Assembly (NCBI GenBank): GCA_022071955.1
Contig: JAJVIM010000012.1
Coordinates: forward strand, 130,029 to 194,028
Origin: Anaerolineae bacterium
GTDB lineage: Bacteria; Chloroflexota; Anaerolineae; 4572-78; J111
DNA length: 64,000 nt
Reading direction: 5' to 3'
The translations under genes were made by a program, and so were the position numbers. Below, in pieces: positions 1-7,887 of the stretch. Within the stretch, counting starts at the first letter, position 1. Every line of letters starts with the position of its first letter. The notes below the pieces were generated by a model. The model was not told where the DNA came from, did no database searches, and worked only from the letters and a program-made list of their open reading frames with translations.

Positions 1-1618
1 TCCGTTTTTTATGGGCCAGTTGTTTTACCAGCCGCAAACTGGCCATGCATACCGCCTCAATCACCACCGGCTGGATTTCCAGTTCAACCTTGCCTGCCTC
101 AATTTTTGACAGGTCCAAAATATCGTTGATCAGGTCCAGCAGATGCCGCCCGCTCTCTTCGATATTGCTGGCGTATTTTTTCTGTTTCTCGTTGACTGCC
201 CCAAAAACCTCTGTTTTTAAAATTTCAGATGAGCCGATAATTGTGTTGAGCGGGGTGCGCAGCTCGTGGCTCATGCCGGCCAAAAATTCATCTTTCAGGC
301 GCGAAGCCCGGGCCAGTTCGGCGTTGGCTTTGCTCAGCTCGGCGGTGCGCTCCTGCACCCGCTGAGCCAGCATGGCCCGTTCCTGTTGCAGCGCCGATTC
401 CGCCCGCTGCCGTTCTTCAATTTCGTGCTGCGCCTGCTCAAATAACTGGGCATTTTCAATGGCGCTGGCAGCCTGGTTGGCCAGCAGCCGGGTCATAGAA
501 ATTTCCTGGTAGGTAAATTCCCGCTCTGTCCGGCTGTCTTCCAGTTTTACCAGCCCCAGCACTCGCCGCTGAAAAACCATTGGCAGCATCAGCAGCGTTT
601 TGATCCCGACCTGCCGCATGTAAGCCAGTTCAAACGGATCAACCCCAAACCGGCTAATGGTCATCTGCTCCGGAATTTGCTCCTCCAGCACCGATCGGGT
701 GAGCGGATAGCCGGCCAAATCAAGCCGCTCTGGCACGAGCAGGGGCCGCCACCAGCCTTCGGGGCCAAACTGGGCAATTTTGGTGATGTGATCTTCGGTT
801 TCCTGCCATTCAAAAATCACGCATCGTTCCACGCCAACCAGCCGGGTCATTTCCTGAGCCACGGTATCCAGCACATACCGCAGGTCAAGCCGGGAAGTAA
901 TGGCCGCCCCCGCCGATTGCAAAATGGTCAGTTCGCGGTTGCGCTGGGCAATTTCCGCCTCGGCAATTTTTCTTTCGCTGATGTCGTGAATGAGTAACTG
1001 GGCAAACGGTGTGTTGTCGAGTTGCAACGGAATACCCACCAATTCGACATAAATTTCAACCTGGTTGGCTCCCACCAACTTCTGTTCAATCGGAGCGGGG
1101 TTGTTCCCCGCCCAAATCTTGCTCAGCCAGCGGGTAACGGCGGCCTGTTGTTCGCCGGGAAAAAACCCGGTAATTGATATATCGGCAAGCTGCTCGGCAG
1201 AGTTTATGCCCAACAACGTAATTCCGGCCGGGTTGACAAAATTAATATTGGCCATTCTGTCAACCAGCGCAATACCATCCGGCGACAACGCCACCAACTG
1301 CCGGTACAAAGTCTCGCTCTGGGTGAAGGTTGCTGTGGCGAGTTGCCGGCTCGCGGGCGGGGGAGCAAATTCAGCGGGGGGCGGACCAGGCGGGGGTTGT
1401 TGGCTGCCGGCCAATGGCTTGGCGGGTGACGGCAAAATCCGCAGCGCGCGCCAGGCAAAGAGTTCGCCGGTGGCTAACAGAGCAGCTCCTAAAATCAGCC
1501 AGCCGGTCGCTGTGAGGCGTGCTCCAAAAATTGCACTCACGGCGGCAAACAGCAGCAGCGCCAACATCGGAAAGGCTACGCCCAGCCAAACCAACAGACG
1601 TTTTTGGAAACCACCCAT
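1..1618 (-). CDS. PAS-GAF sensor histidine kinase (3' end cut by window edge)
   Basis: Sensor kinase read toward position 1; about 539 residues are visible and the ATPase domain lies outside the window. In order: two hydrophobic helices in the first 60 residues, a proline-rich linker, a PAS domain (about 95-215), a GAF domain (about 235-400), a coiled-coil linker and a HisKA dimerisation helix with the phosphoacceptor motif GMSHELRTPL, followed by the typical LINDILDLSKIEAG. Family knowledge: such kinases autophosphorylate on His and pass phosphate to a response regulator; the input signal is unknown. ATG at 1618 was used; a TTG at 1627 sits better behind a GAGGA ribosome site, so the start may be 9 nt upstream. 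Whether a receiver domain follows cannot be seen. Confidence 0.9.
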   Translation of the reverse strand, partial: MGGFQKRLLVWLGVAFPMLALLLFAAVSAIFGARLTATGWLILGAALLATGELFAWRALRILPSPAKPLAGSQQPPPGPPPAEFAPPPASRQLATATFTQSETLYRQLVALSPDGIALVDRMANINFVNPAGITLLGINSAEQLADISITGFFPGEQQAAVTRWLSKIWAGNNPAPIEQKLVGANQVEIYVELVGIPLQLDNTPFAQLLIHDISERKIAEAEIAQRNRELTILQSAGAAITSRLDLRYVLDTVAQEMTRLVGVERCVIFEWQETEDHITKIAQFGPEGWWRPLLVPERLDLAGYPLTRSVLEEQIPEQMTISRFGVDPFELAYMRQVGIKTLLMLPMVFQRRVLGLVKLEDSRTEREFTYQEISMTRLLANQAASAIENAQLFEQAQHEIEERQRAESALQQERAMLAQRVQERTAELSKANAELARASRLKDEFLAGMSHELRTPLNTIIGSSEILKTEVFGAVNEKQKKYASNIEESGRHLLDLINDILDLSKIEAGKVELEIQPVVIEAVCMASLRLVKQLAHKKR

Positions 1619-1833
1619 ATTTTTCAAACTGCAATCCTCAATCCTGGCCTCTGTCTCTCGGTCAATATATTCAAGTGTATAGACACATGGTAAATCAAAT
1701 CTACCCGATTACCAAATGATACATAGCTGCCTCAAAACAAAATCAGCCCTCTACCAACCGGCCGCCGGGTTTAATTTCTTATTCCCCCGGCCAATGGTAC
1801 AATACCTTCATCACAAACGGACAACCCAAACCC

Positions 1834-1882
1834 GAATTACGAATTACGAATTACGAATTACGAATTACGAATTACGAATTAC
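1834..1882. repeat. Seven perfect copies of heptamer GAATTAC
   Basis: Seven uninterrupted GAATTAC units end 29 nt before the ATG of the HAD gene, in an otherwise featureless 293-bp spacer between two divergent genes. The 7-bp period recurs at several other spacers in this window (7671, 13873, 16898, 18149, 33760), so this is one member of a heptad repeat class resembling the short tandemly repeated repetitive sequences of cyanobacteria. Confidence 0.95.
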
Positions 1883-1911
1883 GGATGGCGAATAAATAAA
1901 TCTGCAAAACT

Positions 1912-2583
1912 ATGAACAAACTCCCCTTTGACGCGATTATTTTTGACCACGACGGCACGCTCATCGATACCGAAACGCCGGATTTTGAAGCCTGCCAGAT
2001 ATTGTGCCGCGAACACGGTCTCGAACTGTCGGTGGAGCAGTGGGCCGCCAGCGTCGTTGGCCGGATGGAAGGCTATAACCAGTTGTTTGACGACCTGCTG
2101 GCCCGGCACGGTAAAAATCATCTCACCCGCGACGACCTGTTTCGGCGCATCCGCCAGTTGTGGCCCATTACGCTCGAAAACACCCAACTGATGCCCGGCG
2201 TTGAAACGTTGCTGCCCCAGTTACGTACAGAAGGATACCGGCTGGCCGTGGCCACCGCATCTGACCGGCCGTGGGCCACCCGCTGGCTGACAAAATTCAA
2301 CCTGCTACCCTATTTTGAAACCCTGTCTACCGGCGATGACGTGGCCAACAACAAACCTGCGCCGGATGTTTATCTGCACGCCGCCGGGCAACTTGCCGTT
2401 TCGCCGCGGCGCTGCCTGGTTTTTGAGGACTCACTGGTGGGCGTGCAGGCGGCCAAAGCCGCCGGAATGACCGTTGTCGCCGTGCCCACCCACGTTACCC
2501 GCAGCCTGGATTTCAGCCTGTCTGACCGGGTAATTGCCGGGCTGGAACACGTTACTGCCAGTTGGATTGCAAACCTGGGATAA
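1912..2583 (+). CDS. HAD-superfamily hydrolase, beta-phosphoglucomutase-like
   Basis: A 223-residue HAD phosphatase or phosphomutase of subfamily IA. Motif I is FDHDGTL near residue 10, with the Asp nucleophile and the Asp general acid two residues later. An alpha-helical cap follows, then the motif II region (ATASDRP), a motif III Lys (NNKPAPD) and motif IV (FEDSLVGVQAA). Length and cap type match beta-phosphoglucomutase/phosphoglycolate phosphatase-like enzymes; the substrate cannot be read from sequence. It is first in a likely operon: the next start codon lies 11 nt downstream behind a strong AGGAGG. No clear ribosome site precedes its own ATG, and a heptamer array lies just upstream. Confidence 0.88.
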   Translation: MNKLPFDAIIFDHDGTLIDTETPDFEACQILCREHGLELSVEQWAASVVGRMEGYNQLFDDLLARHGKNHLTRDDLFRRIRQLWPITLENTQLMPGVETLLPQLRTEGYRLAVATASDRPWATRWLTKFNLLPYFETLSTGDDVANNKPAPDVYLHAAGQLAVSPRRCLVFEDSLVGVQAAKAAGMTVVAVPTHVTRSLDFSLSDRVIAGLEHVTASWIANLG

Positions 2584-2594
2584 AGGAGGAGGCC

Positions 2595-4376
2595 ATGCCA
2601 AACTATTTTGAAACCGCATCCCTGCCGCTGACCGCCGCTAATTTTGATTATTTTCGGCTGCCGCCGGAAAAATGGCCGCTGCTGCTGGCCCGGCTGGCCC
2701 AACTGGGGTTGAGCCACCTCATCCTGCCCGTGCCGTGGAGTTTTCACCAGTTGCAGCCAGATTCCATCGATCTGGACGGCGCTACCGACCCGCGCCGCAA
2801 CCTGACCCTGCTGCTCAAACTGTGCGCCGGCACAGGTTTTCGCTGCGTGCTGCGCACCGGGCCAACCCTGCCCCAAACCGGCCTGCTCAACGATGGCCTG
2901 CCGCTGTGGCTGTCGGCCGCCGCGCCGGAGCAAATTGAAACCGAAACCGGCCGCTGGCTGGCGGCGCTGGCCAAATCGCTGGTCAAACTCCAGTGGCCCG
3001 CCGGCCCGCTGGCGGCGCTGTGGCTCAACTTGCCGGCCAACGCCACCCCCACCGGCTACAGCCCGCAGCTAACCCAGGTGAAATGGCCCATCTGGCTGCG
3101 CAAACGCTACCAGAGCATCGACGCGCTCAACGAGGCTTACAACACCGGCTACCGCACCGTCAGCGACGTGGAATTTCCGCAGCGCTGGTCAGACCCGCCC
3201 ACCCCGCTGCAAACCGATGCCCGCGCCTTTTTGGACGAAACCGAACACACCCGCCAAAACCAGTTCCAGCAGGCGCTCGCCGATGCCGGCTGGCAAACGC
3301 CGGTTCACCCGTTTGACTCCCTGCCGGACATCAAACCACTGGCCGGTCCCATCCACATCGATCCCTGCCCGCCCGATATTTGCCGCGGCCTGTCGTGGGC
3401 CGATGACGCCCCCCTCGCCGCCGATGGCGCGCCCCGCGAGTCGTTTTGGGCCACCCGCCTGCAATTGTGGCAGGCGGCGCTGCCCGCCGCAACACAAGCC
3501 GATGCCGTATTGCTGGCCGGGCTTGACGGCGGCGGCTGGGTTATCCCCGGCCCAACCGGCGAGCAAAAAATCGATCTACCCGCCGGGGCCAAACCGGCCG
3601 CTTTCCGGCTCAACCTCGATGGCAGCCTGGCCGCCGAGCCGCCGCAGATCGCGCGCGGCAAACTTCGCGCCGATTTTCGGGCCGCCGGCGAAACCGGCCC
3701 GGCCGATTCGATTTTCTATTTGGCCGACCCGGCCGCGCTGCTCGCCGGGCCGCTGGCCGATCACCTGCGCCGGCTGCTGGCGGCGCAGCGGCTGGCGCTG
3801 GTCTGGAGTGCCGCGCAAACCAAAAAGCTGAGCGAAGCGCTCACCGCCAGCCCGGCCGATGGCCAGCCATCGCCCCAGCCCACCGCCGGCGTCACCCCCT
3901 ACACCATCGCCGAGGCGCGGCGTGGGCTGAGCCGGGCCGAAAGCGCGCTCAAAAAAGCAGCCGCCTCGATTGGCGGGCTGGAGGCCGGTTTCGGCGTTAT
4001 TTTGGGCAAAAGCGAAAGCGCCCCGCCCCGCCCCGCCGCCGAAGGCGTTGCCGTGACCGCCGCCATTTTTGATCCCGCCGCGCAGCCGGCGCTGGCGCAA
4101 CTGGGCCGCGATTGCGCCGCGTTGGTGGGCCAGATGAAATCGGCGGCGGATTCGCTGCAACAAACTCTGGCCCAACCCTTTACCGTGGAGCAGTACCGGC
4201 AGGCGCAGCAAACCGCGGTCAGCACCGCCCGGGCCAGCCTGGAGACGCTGCTCAACGTCATCGAACAACTCCGGCTTGACATCGCCGCCGACAGCCTGCC
4301 GCTTGTGGCCTGGCGGCTGCACGATCAGGCTCAAACCAGCGCCGAAACGCTGCGCTGGGGTGTGCTGCGCCGCTAG
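2595..4376 (+). CDS. Glycoside hydrolase 35/42-like protein, probably catalytically degenerate
   Basis: A 593-residue protein with no signal peptide. The first 200 residues resemble the TIM-barrel of GH35/GH42 beta-galactosidases: RTGPTLPQTGLLNDGLPLWL corresponds to the conserved R-GP---E---GG-P-WL segment, and WLRKRYQSIDALNEAYNT to the WL--RY-SI-ALN--W-T segment of GH42. Between them, where the family carries the Asn-Glu acid/base (QIENE), the protein reads WLNLP, with no Glu. The C-terminal half is Ala/Pro-rich with heptad-like helices and no recognised domain. ATG 2595 is chosen because TAAAGGAGGAGG lies just before it. It is co-transcribed with the HAD gene and the DUF2085 gene (14-nt gap). 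It may bind carbohydrate rather than cleave it; this is inference. Confidence 0.6.
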   Translation: MPNYFETASLPLTAANFDYFRLPPEKWPLLLARLAQLGLSHLILPVPWSFHQLQPDSIDLDGATDPRRNLTLLLKLCAGTGFRCVLRTGPTLPQTGLLNDGLPLWLSAAAPEQIETETGRWLAALAKSLVKLQWPAGPLAALWLNLPANATPTGYSPQLTQVKWPIWLRKRYQSIDALNEAYNTGYRTVSDVEFPQRWSDPPTPLQTDARAFLDETEHTRQNQFQQALADAGWQTPVHPFDSLPDIKPLAGPIHIDPCPPDICRGLSWADDAPLAADGAPRESFWATRLQLWQAALPAATQADAVLLAGLDGGGWVIPGPTGEQKIDLPAGAKPAAFRLNLDGSLAAEPPQIARGKLRADFRAAGETGPADSIFYLADPAALLAGPLADHLRRLLAAQRLALVWSAAQTKKLSEALTASPADGQPSPQPTAGVTPYTIAEARRGLSRAESALKKAAASIGGLEAGFGVILGKSESAPPRPAAEGVAVTAAIFDPAAQPALAQLGRDCAALVGQMKSAADSLQQTLAQPFTVEQYRQAQQTAVSTARASLETLLNVIEQLRLDIAADSLPLVAWRLHDQAQTSAETLRWGVLRR

Positions 4377-4390
4377 GGGGCTTCACTTTT

Positions 4391-5086
4391 ATGGCCGAAC
4401 ACGTTCAAACCCAGTCGCCCGCGCTGGCCCGCATTGGCCGCTTTTTTGAGGCGTTGGGCCGCGGGCTGGCCCGCCACTGGCTCACGGTAGCCAACGGCGC
4501 GGTTTTGATTTACGTCGGCCTGCCGTTTGTGGCCCCGCTGCTGCTGGCGGCCGGGTTTTCCTCGGCGGCCAACGCCATTTACCGGCTGTACAGCCTGGCC
4601 TGCCACCAACTGCCTTCGCGGGCTTTTTACGTGGCCGGCGAACAGGTGGCCATCTGCCAGCGTGATGTGGCCATTTATGTGTCGATGCTGGTGGGCGGAC
4701 TGCTGTTTGGCCTGCTGCGGCAGCGACTCAACCCGCTGCGACCGGGCTGGTATCTGCTGCTGATTTTGCCAATGGCGTTTGACGGCGGCACGCAGCTTGT
4801 CTCGGAATTGAACCAGTATGTGCCGCTGGCTGTTTTTTGGGGGCTGGGGTTAATTGCAGTGGCGGGGCTGGCTGTGGCGCTGCGGCGGCGCGGCCGGTTG
4901 AGCTGGTTATGGCTGCCGGTGTTTGTTGCGGGGTTGCTGGGCCTGCTCTACCTGCAATTTCTTGGCCCGTACCAAAGCGACCTGCTCCGCCGAACAGCAA
5001 CCGGCGCGCTGTTTGGCTTCAGCACCGTCTGGCTGGTGTACCCTCATTTGGAAGAGGCGCTAACCGACGTAATTCGTAAAACGTAA
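4391..5086 (+). CDS. DUF2085 family membrane protein
   Basis: A 231-residue integral membrane protein with about five or six hydrophobic helices. The DUF2085 signature is clear: CHQLPSR at residues 71-77 followed by CQRD at 89-92, a Cys-His...Cys-Arg arrangement that suggests metal or redox binding at the membrane face. Function in this family is unknown. It is third in the operon with the HAD and glycosidase-like genes. Its last codons (VIRKT-stop) are made of the GTAAAAC heptamer repeat that runs through 5069-5089, so the C-terminus appears to have been set by repeat expansion. Confidence 0.85.
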   Translation: MAEHVQTQSPALARIGRFFEALGRGLARHWLTVANGAVLIYVGLPFVAPLLLAAGFSSAANAIYRLYSLACHQLPSRAFYVAGEQVAICQRDVAIYVSMLVGGLLFGLLRQRLNPLRPGWYLLLILPMAFDGGTQLVSELNQYVPLAVFWGLGLIAVAGLAVALRRRGRLSWLWLPVFVAGLLGLLYLQFLGPYQSDLLRRTATGALFGFSTVWLVYPHLEEALTDVIRKT

Positions 5087-5089
5087 AAC
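5069..5089. repeat. Short heptamer run overlapping a stop codon
   Basis: GTAATTC followed by two GTAAAAC units. The run crosses the end of the DUF2085 coding sequence and supplies its TAA. It is of the same period as the GAATTAC array at 1834. Confidence 0.7.
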
Positions 5090-5156
5090 GTCAGCAATTC
5101 CCAGTTTGCCAAAATTGCGCCATTTTGAGGGCTAATTCACACTCAGTTTTCAATGT

Positions 5157-5289
5157 TTTACCCCTCCCCCTACCCCCTGAGGGGAAAATGTTAATAGGGC
5201 TGTGGTTTTTGGCCGCGAAGCGGCCAAAAACCACAGCCGATACTTAATCCCCCTCTCCCAATGGGAGAGGGGGGCAGGGGAGTGAGGGC
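5157..5289. repeat. Composite palindromic element, copy 1
   Basis: A 133-bp intergenic element. It has a C-rich left end (ACCCCTCCCCC), a central perfect 19-bp stem (5198-5216 with 5220-5238, loop GAA), a right stem (5249-5260 with 5262-5273, CCCCCTCTCCC type) and a terminal CAGGGGAGTGAGGGC. Copy 2 at 24267-24420 has the same order of parts and nearly identical ends, but a different central stem sequence with base pairing kept. No coding sequence is inside. It may act as a transcription terminator or mobile REP/MITE-like element. Confidence 0.85.
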
Positions 5290-5375
5290 CATACTGGGAA
5301 TTATTGAAAAATCGCAAATTGCGTTGCGTAAAACATCATTCGCCATATCCTATAACGGAAAAGGAGACTCTAATT

Positions 5376-6284
5376 ATGACCGTTGATTTTGGCCTGTCGC
5401 TGCCAGCCGGCCCGCCCAAAGGGCAACTCGATAAATTTTTAACGGATATGGATGCCGTGCTGCCCCATCTGAAAGGGCGTTTCAAAAGCCTGTGGATGAC
5501 CGACCACTTTTTTTGGGGCGATGCGCCCACCCACGAAGCCTGGACGGTGATTGCCTTTGTGGCCGCGCGTTGGCCCCAGTTTGATATTGGGCCGATGGTG
5601 CTGGGGCAGAGCTATCGCAACCCGGCGCTGCTGGCCAAAATGGCGGCCACCTTGCAAACTCTGAGCCACGGCCGCTTTATTATGGCCATTGGCGCCGGCT
5701 GGAAAGAGGACGAATACCATGCCTACGGGTATCCCTACCCCAGCCCCGGCGTTCGGGTTGAACAATTGGAAGACTCACTGGAAATCATCACCCGGCTGTG
5801 GCGCGAGCCGGGCCAGGTCACCTATTTGGGCAAACACTACTCCATTACCAACGCCTACTGCGAACCCAAACCCGACCCCGTACCGCCGATCATTGTTGGC
5901 GGCGGCGGCAGCAAAACCATGCGGCTGGCCGCCAAATTTGCCGATTGGTGGAATCTACCCGATGCCAATTTTGCCGATTACAACGCCAAAGTTGACATTT
6001 TACGCCAGCAGTGTGACTCGGTGGGGCGAGATCCGGCCAATTTGCGACTAACCTGGTTTGGCCGGATGGCGCTGGGCCGCACGGACGCCGAAGCCCGGCA
6101 GCGCGGCGGTCGCTGGACCAACCAGAACGCGCTGGCCGGCACACCGGCGCAGGTGGTGGAGCAGTTGCAGCAGTTCATCGATTTGGGCGTGGACTATTTT
6201 ATGATCGAAGTGCTCGGCGTGGACCAGCCCGGCGTGCGGGCTATGCTGCTTGAGGAAGTGCTGCCACAGGTGCAGCAAATTTAA
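5376..6284 (+). CDS. LLM-class (luciferase-like) flavin-dependent oxidoreductase
   Basis: A 302-residue TIM-barrel oxidoreductase of the bacterial luciferase/F420-dependent group. Supporting segments: SLWMTDHFFWG near residue 40, a conserved GPMVLGQSYRNPALLAKMAATLQTLS stretch (family: xxxxxxRxPaxlAkxaaTLdxlS), IMAIGAGWKEDEYHAYG, and PPIIVGGGGSKTMRLAAKFADWWN near the C-terminal third. In this family the cofactor is FMN or F420; the substrate is unknown. ATG 5376 is chosen because AAGGAGA lies 8 nt upstream. The gene stands alone, with the palindromic element upstream and a hairpin downstream. Confidence 0.88.
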   Translation: MTVDFGLSLPAGPPKGQLDKFLTDMDAVLPHLKGRFKSLWMTDHFFWGDAPTHEAWTVIAFVAARWPQFDIGPMVLGQSYRNPALLAKMAATLQTLSHGRFIMAIGAGWKEDEYHAYGYPYPSPGVRVEQLEDSLEIITRLWREPGQVTYLGKHYSITNAYCEPKPDPVPPIIVGGGGSKTMRLAAKFADWWNLPDANFADYNAKVDILRQQCDSVGRDPANLRLTWFGRMALGRTDAEARQRGGRWTNQNALAGTPAQVVEQLQQFIDLGVDYFMIEVLGVDQPGVRAMLLEEVLPQVQQI

Positions 6285-6288
6285 TAGC

Positions 6289-6321
6289 GACGTTGGGCGC
6301 GGCAAAACTGCGCCCAACGTC
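6289..6321. terminator. Inverted repeat between convergent genes
   Basis: A perfect 12-bp stem (6289-6300 with 6310-6321, GACGTTGGGCGC type, 9-nt loop) lies between the convergent oxidoreductase and lipoprotein genes. A good T-tract is absent on either strand, so termination is plausible but not certain. Confidence 0.5.
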
Positions 6322-6335
6322 ACCAAAAATCCCCC

Positions 6336-7652
6336 CTAATTTGAAACCACAATCAGCACGTACAGCGGGTAATCACCCCGGCTGCCAAAGGTAACGCCAT
6401 CCGGGCTTTGCAGCAGCCAGTCGCTTTGATAGCTGCCGGACTCCTGCGGCGCGGTAAAATTAACCGAAACTTCAACCTCGCCGCCCGGCTCAACCAGTTG
6501 CGGCAGCGGCACATTGGCCGCCGCGCCCATCTGCTCGCCGCCGGAGAAGATCAGCCGGTACTCCGGCCCCCAGGTGCAGTTGCCGCTGTTTTGCACCCGC
6601 CATGTTTTTACAAAAGCTTCGCCCGGCGTTACCGCGGTGTTGTCGGGGATGGTCACATCGGCCACAAACTCGGCGGCGTTTTCGCACGCGGCCGCCGGCG
6701 CGGAATTGGGCAGCGGCTGCGGCCGGCCGGATTCAAAACTCCAGCCAAAATCGGCGGTTTGATAGCCGTTTTCGGGCAGCGTGACCGAGGCCCGGCCCTG
6801 CCCGTCATCGGGGTAGGTAAAGGCGCCGGCCTGCAATACCGCCGAATTCTGCATCAACGCCGGATTGATCGACAGGCAGTAGCTGCCGGCTTGCAACCCG
6901 GTGAACAGAAAAGTACCGCTGGCATCGGTGACGGCGCTGCCAATCCCCGGCCCACCGGCCGCGCACTCGCCGGAGTTGAGCTGCACCTCGATGCCGGCCA
7001 GCCGCTGCTCGGTAGCGTCAAACGCGCCGTCAGGCTGATACGCGCCGCCGGCATCGGCCACGCAGCCCGGGCCGGGCGCGCCATCGGCCTGCGTCACGCA
7101 GTCATCCTGCCAGACAACGCCACTGATAGTGCCGCCCACCAGTTCCGGCGACGGCGGCGGTTGGACCGGTTTATTATCGAGGGCCAGGGCAAAGGTGCTA
7201 CTGACCGTGTTGGCGCTGGACACATTCACCGTGTAAGTGCCGGCCGGCAGGCCGACCACGTCCAACGCCACGGTGTGATCGAATGGCTGCCGCTGCTCGG
7301 CGCACATCACATCGGTTTGGCGCACGGTAGAAACGGCAATATCAAACGACGTGCCGTTGTTGGCCTGGTTAACCTGATCCAGGAGCGTACAGGCGTTGGG
7401 CAGCGATCCCCGAATGAGCACCTGCACCTGCACCGGAAACGACTCTAAAATGACCACCTCCACCGACTCGATCTGGGCTTCGCGGCCGGGCTGAACTGCC
7501 TGCGCCTGGAGCGCCGCATCCGGGGCATTGCTCAGCGGTGGCAGCGCTGTTTGCGCGTCGGGCGGCAACTGATCGGGTTCGGAGCTGCCGCTGCACGCCG
7601 CCAGCAGCACGCCAAAAACCAACGCCATCAAAATTATGATTTTTTTAGCCAT
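6336..7652 (-). CDS. Lipoprotein with SdrD B-like and NBR1-type Ig domains
   Basis: A 438-residue exported lipoprotein. The N-terminal signal ends in the lipobox LLAAC at about residue 20. A 150-residue unassigned region follows, then a Cna-B/SdrD B-like segment (SGVVWQDDC...; VTDASGTFLFTGLQAGSYCLSI) and a C-terminal NBR1-type Ig domain with the hallmark TPGEAFVKTWRVQNSGNCTW. Such domains usually mediate protein contacts on the cell surface. Paired cysteines in the middle domain suggest disulfides. A GAGGAGAG ribosome site lies 8 nt before the ATG, and a sense-oriented heptad array ends 18 nt before it. No enzymatic motif is seen. Confidence 0.82.
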   Translation of the reverse strand: MAKKIIILMALVFGVLLAACSGSSEPDQLPPDAQTALPPLSNAPDAALQAQAVQPGREAQIESVEVVILESFPVQVQVLIRGSLPNACTLLDQVNQANNGTSFDIAVSTVRQTDVMCAEQRQPFDHTVALDVVGLPAGTYTVNVSSANTVSSTFALALDNKPVQPPPSPELVGGTISGVVWQDDCVTQADGAPGPGCVADAGGAYQPDGAFDATEQRLAGIEVQLNSGECAAGGPGIGSAVTDASGTFLFTGLQAGSYCLSINPALMQNSAVLQAGAFTYPDDGQGRASVTLPENGYQTADFGWSFESGRPQPLPNSAPAAACENAAEFVADVTIPDNTAVTPGEAFVKTWRVQNSGNCTWGPEYRLIFSGGEQMGAAANVPLPQLVEPGGEVEVSVNFTAPQESGSYQSDWLLQSPDGVTFGSRGDYPLYVLIVVSN

Positions 7653-7670
7653 AGCTCTCTCCTCTAATTA

Positions 7671-7701
7671 TAGGAATCAGGAGTCAGGAGTTAGGAGTTA
7701 G
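7671..7701 (-). repeat. Heptad array in the 5' leader of the lipoprotein gene
   Basis: Four heptads on the plus strand (TAGGAAT, CAGGAGT, CAGGAGT, TAGGAGT). Read in the sense of the downstream gene they are CTAACTC/CTGACTC-like and end in GATTCCTA, 18 nt before the ATG at 7652. The unit contains CTCCT, complementary to the gene's own GAGGAG ribosome site. Confidence 0.85.
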
Positions 7702-7779
7702 TGAAATGCTCAGAAGCCGCGACTCTGCCATTTGTAACCCCCCACTCGCACACTTTCATTGGCGCGAAATTCATCTTAA

Positions 7780-7792
7780 TTGACTATGTCAA
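7780..7792. promoter_or_regulatory. TTGAC-TAT-GTCAA palindrome
   Basis: A perfect 5-bp inverted repeat with a 3-bp centre in the divergent spacer between the lipoprotein and PAC2 genes, 35 bp upstream of the PAC2 promoter -35 box. It could be an operator or a fortuitous -35 dyad. Confidence 0.4.
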
Positions 7793-7827
7793 GTCTATCG
7801 CAAAAAAAGAGGGATTGCAATTTCTGT

Positions 7828-7856
7828 TTGACCCCATAGCGCGAGTATGCTAGAGT
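7828..7856 (+). promoter_or_regulatory. Sigma-70 promoter for the PAC2 gene
   Basis: TTGACC (7828-7833), a 17-bp spacer and TAGAGT (7851-7856), 32 bp before the ATG of the PAC2 gene. Confidence 0.65.
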
Positions 7857-7887
7857 GATACCATACGGCCAGAAGCGGAGGTAAACA

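Noticed and set aside
3576..4334. 252-codon open frame on the minus strand
   Set aside because: Antisense to the glycosidase-like gene; Gly/Arg-rich shadow sequence.
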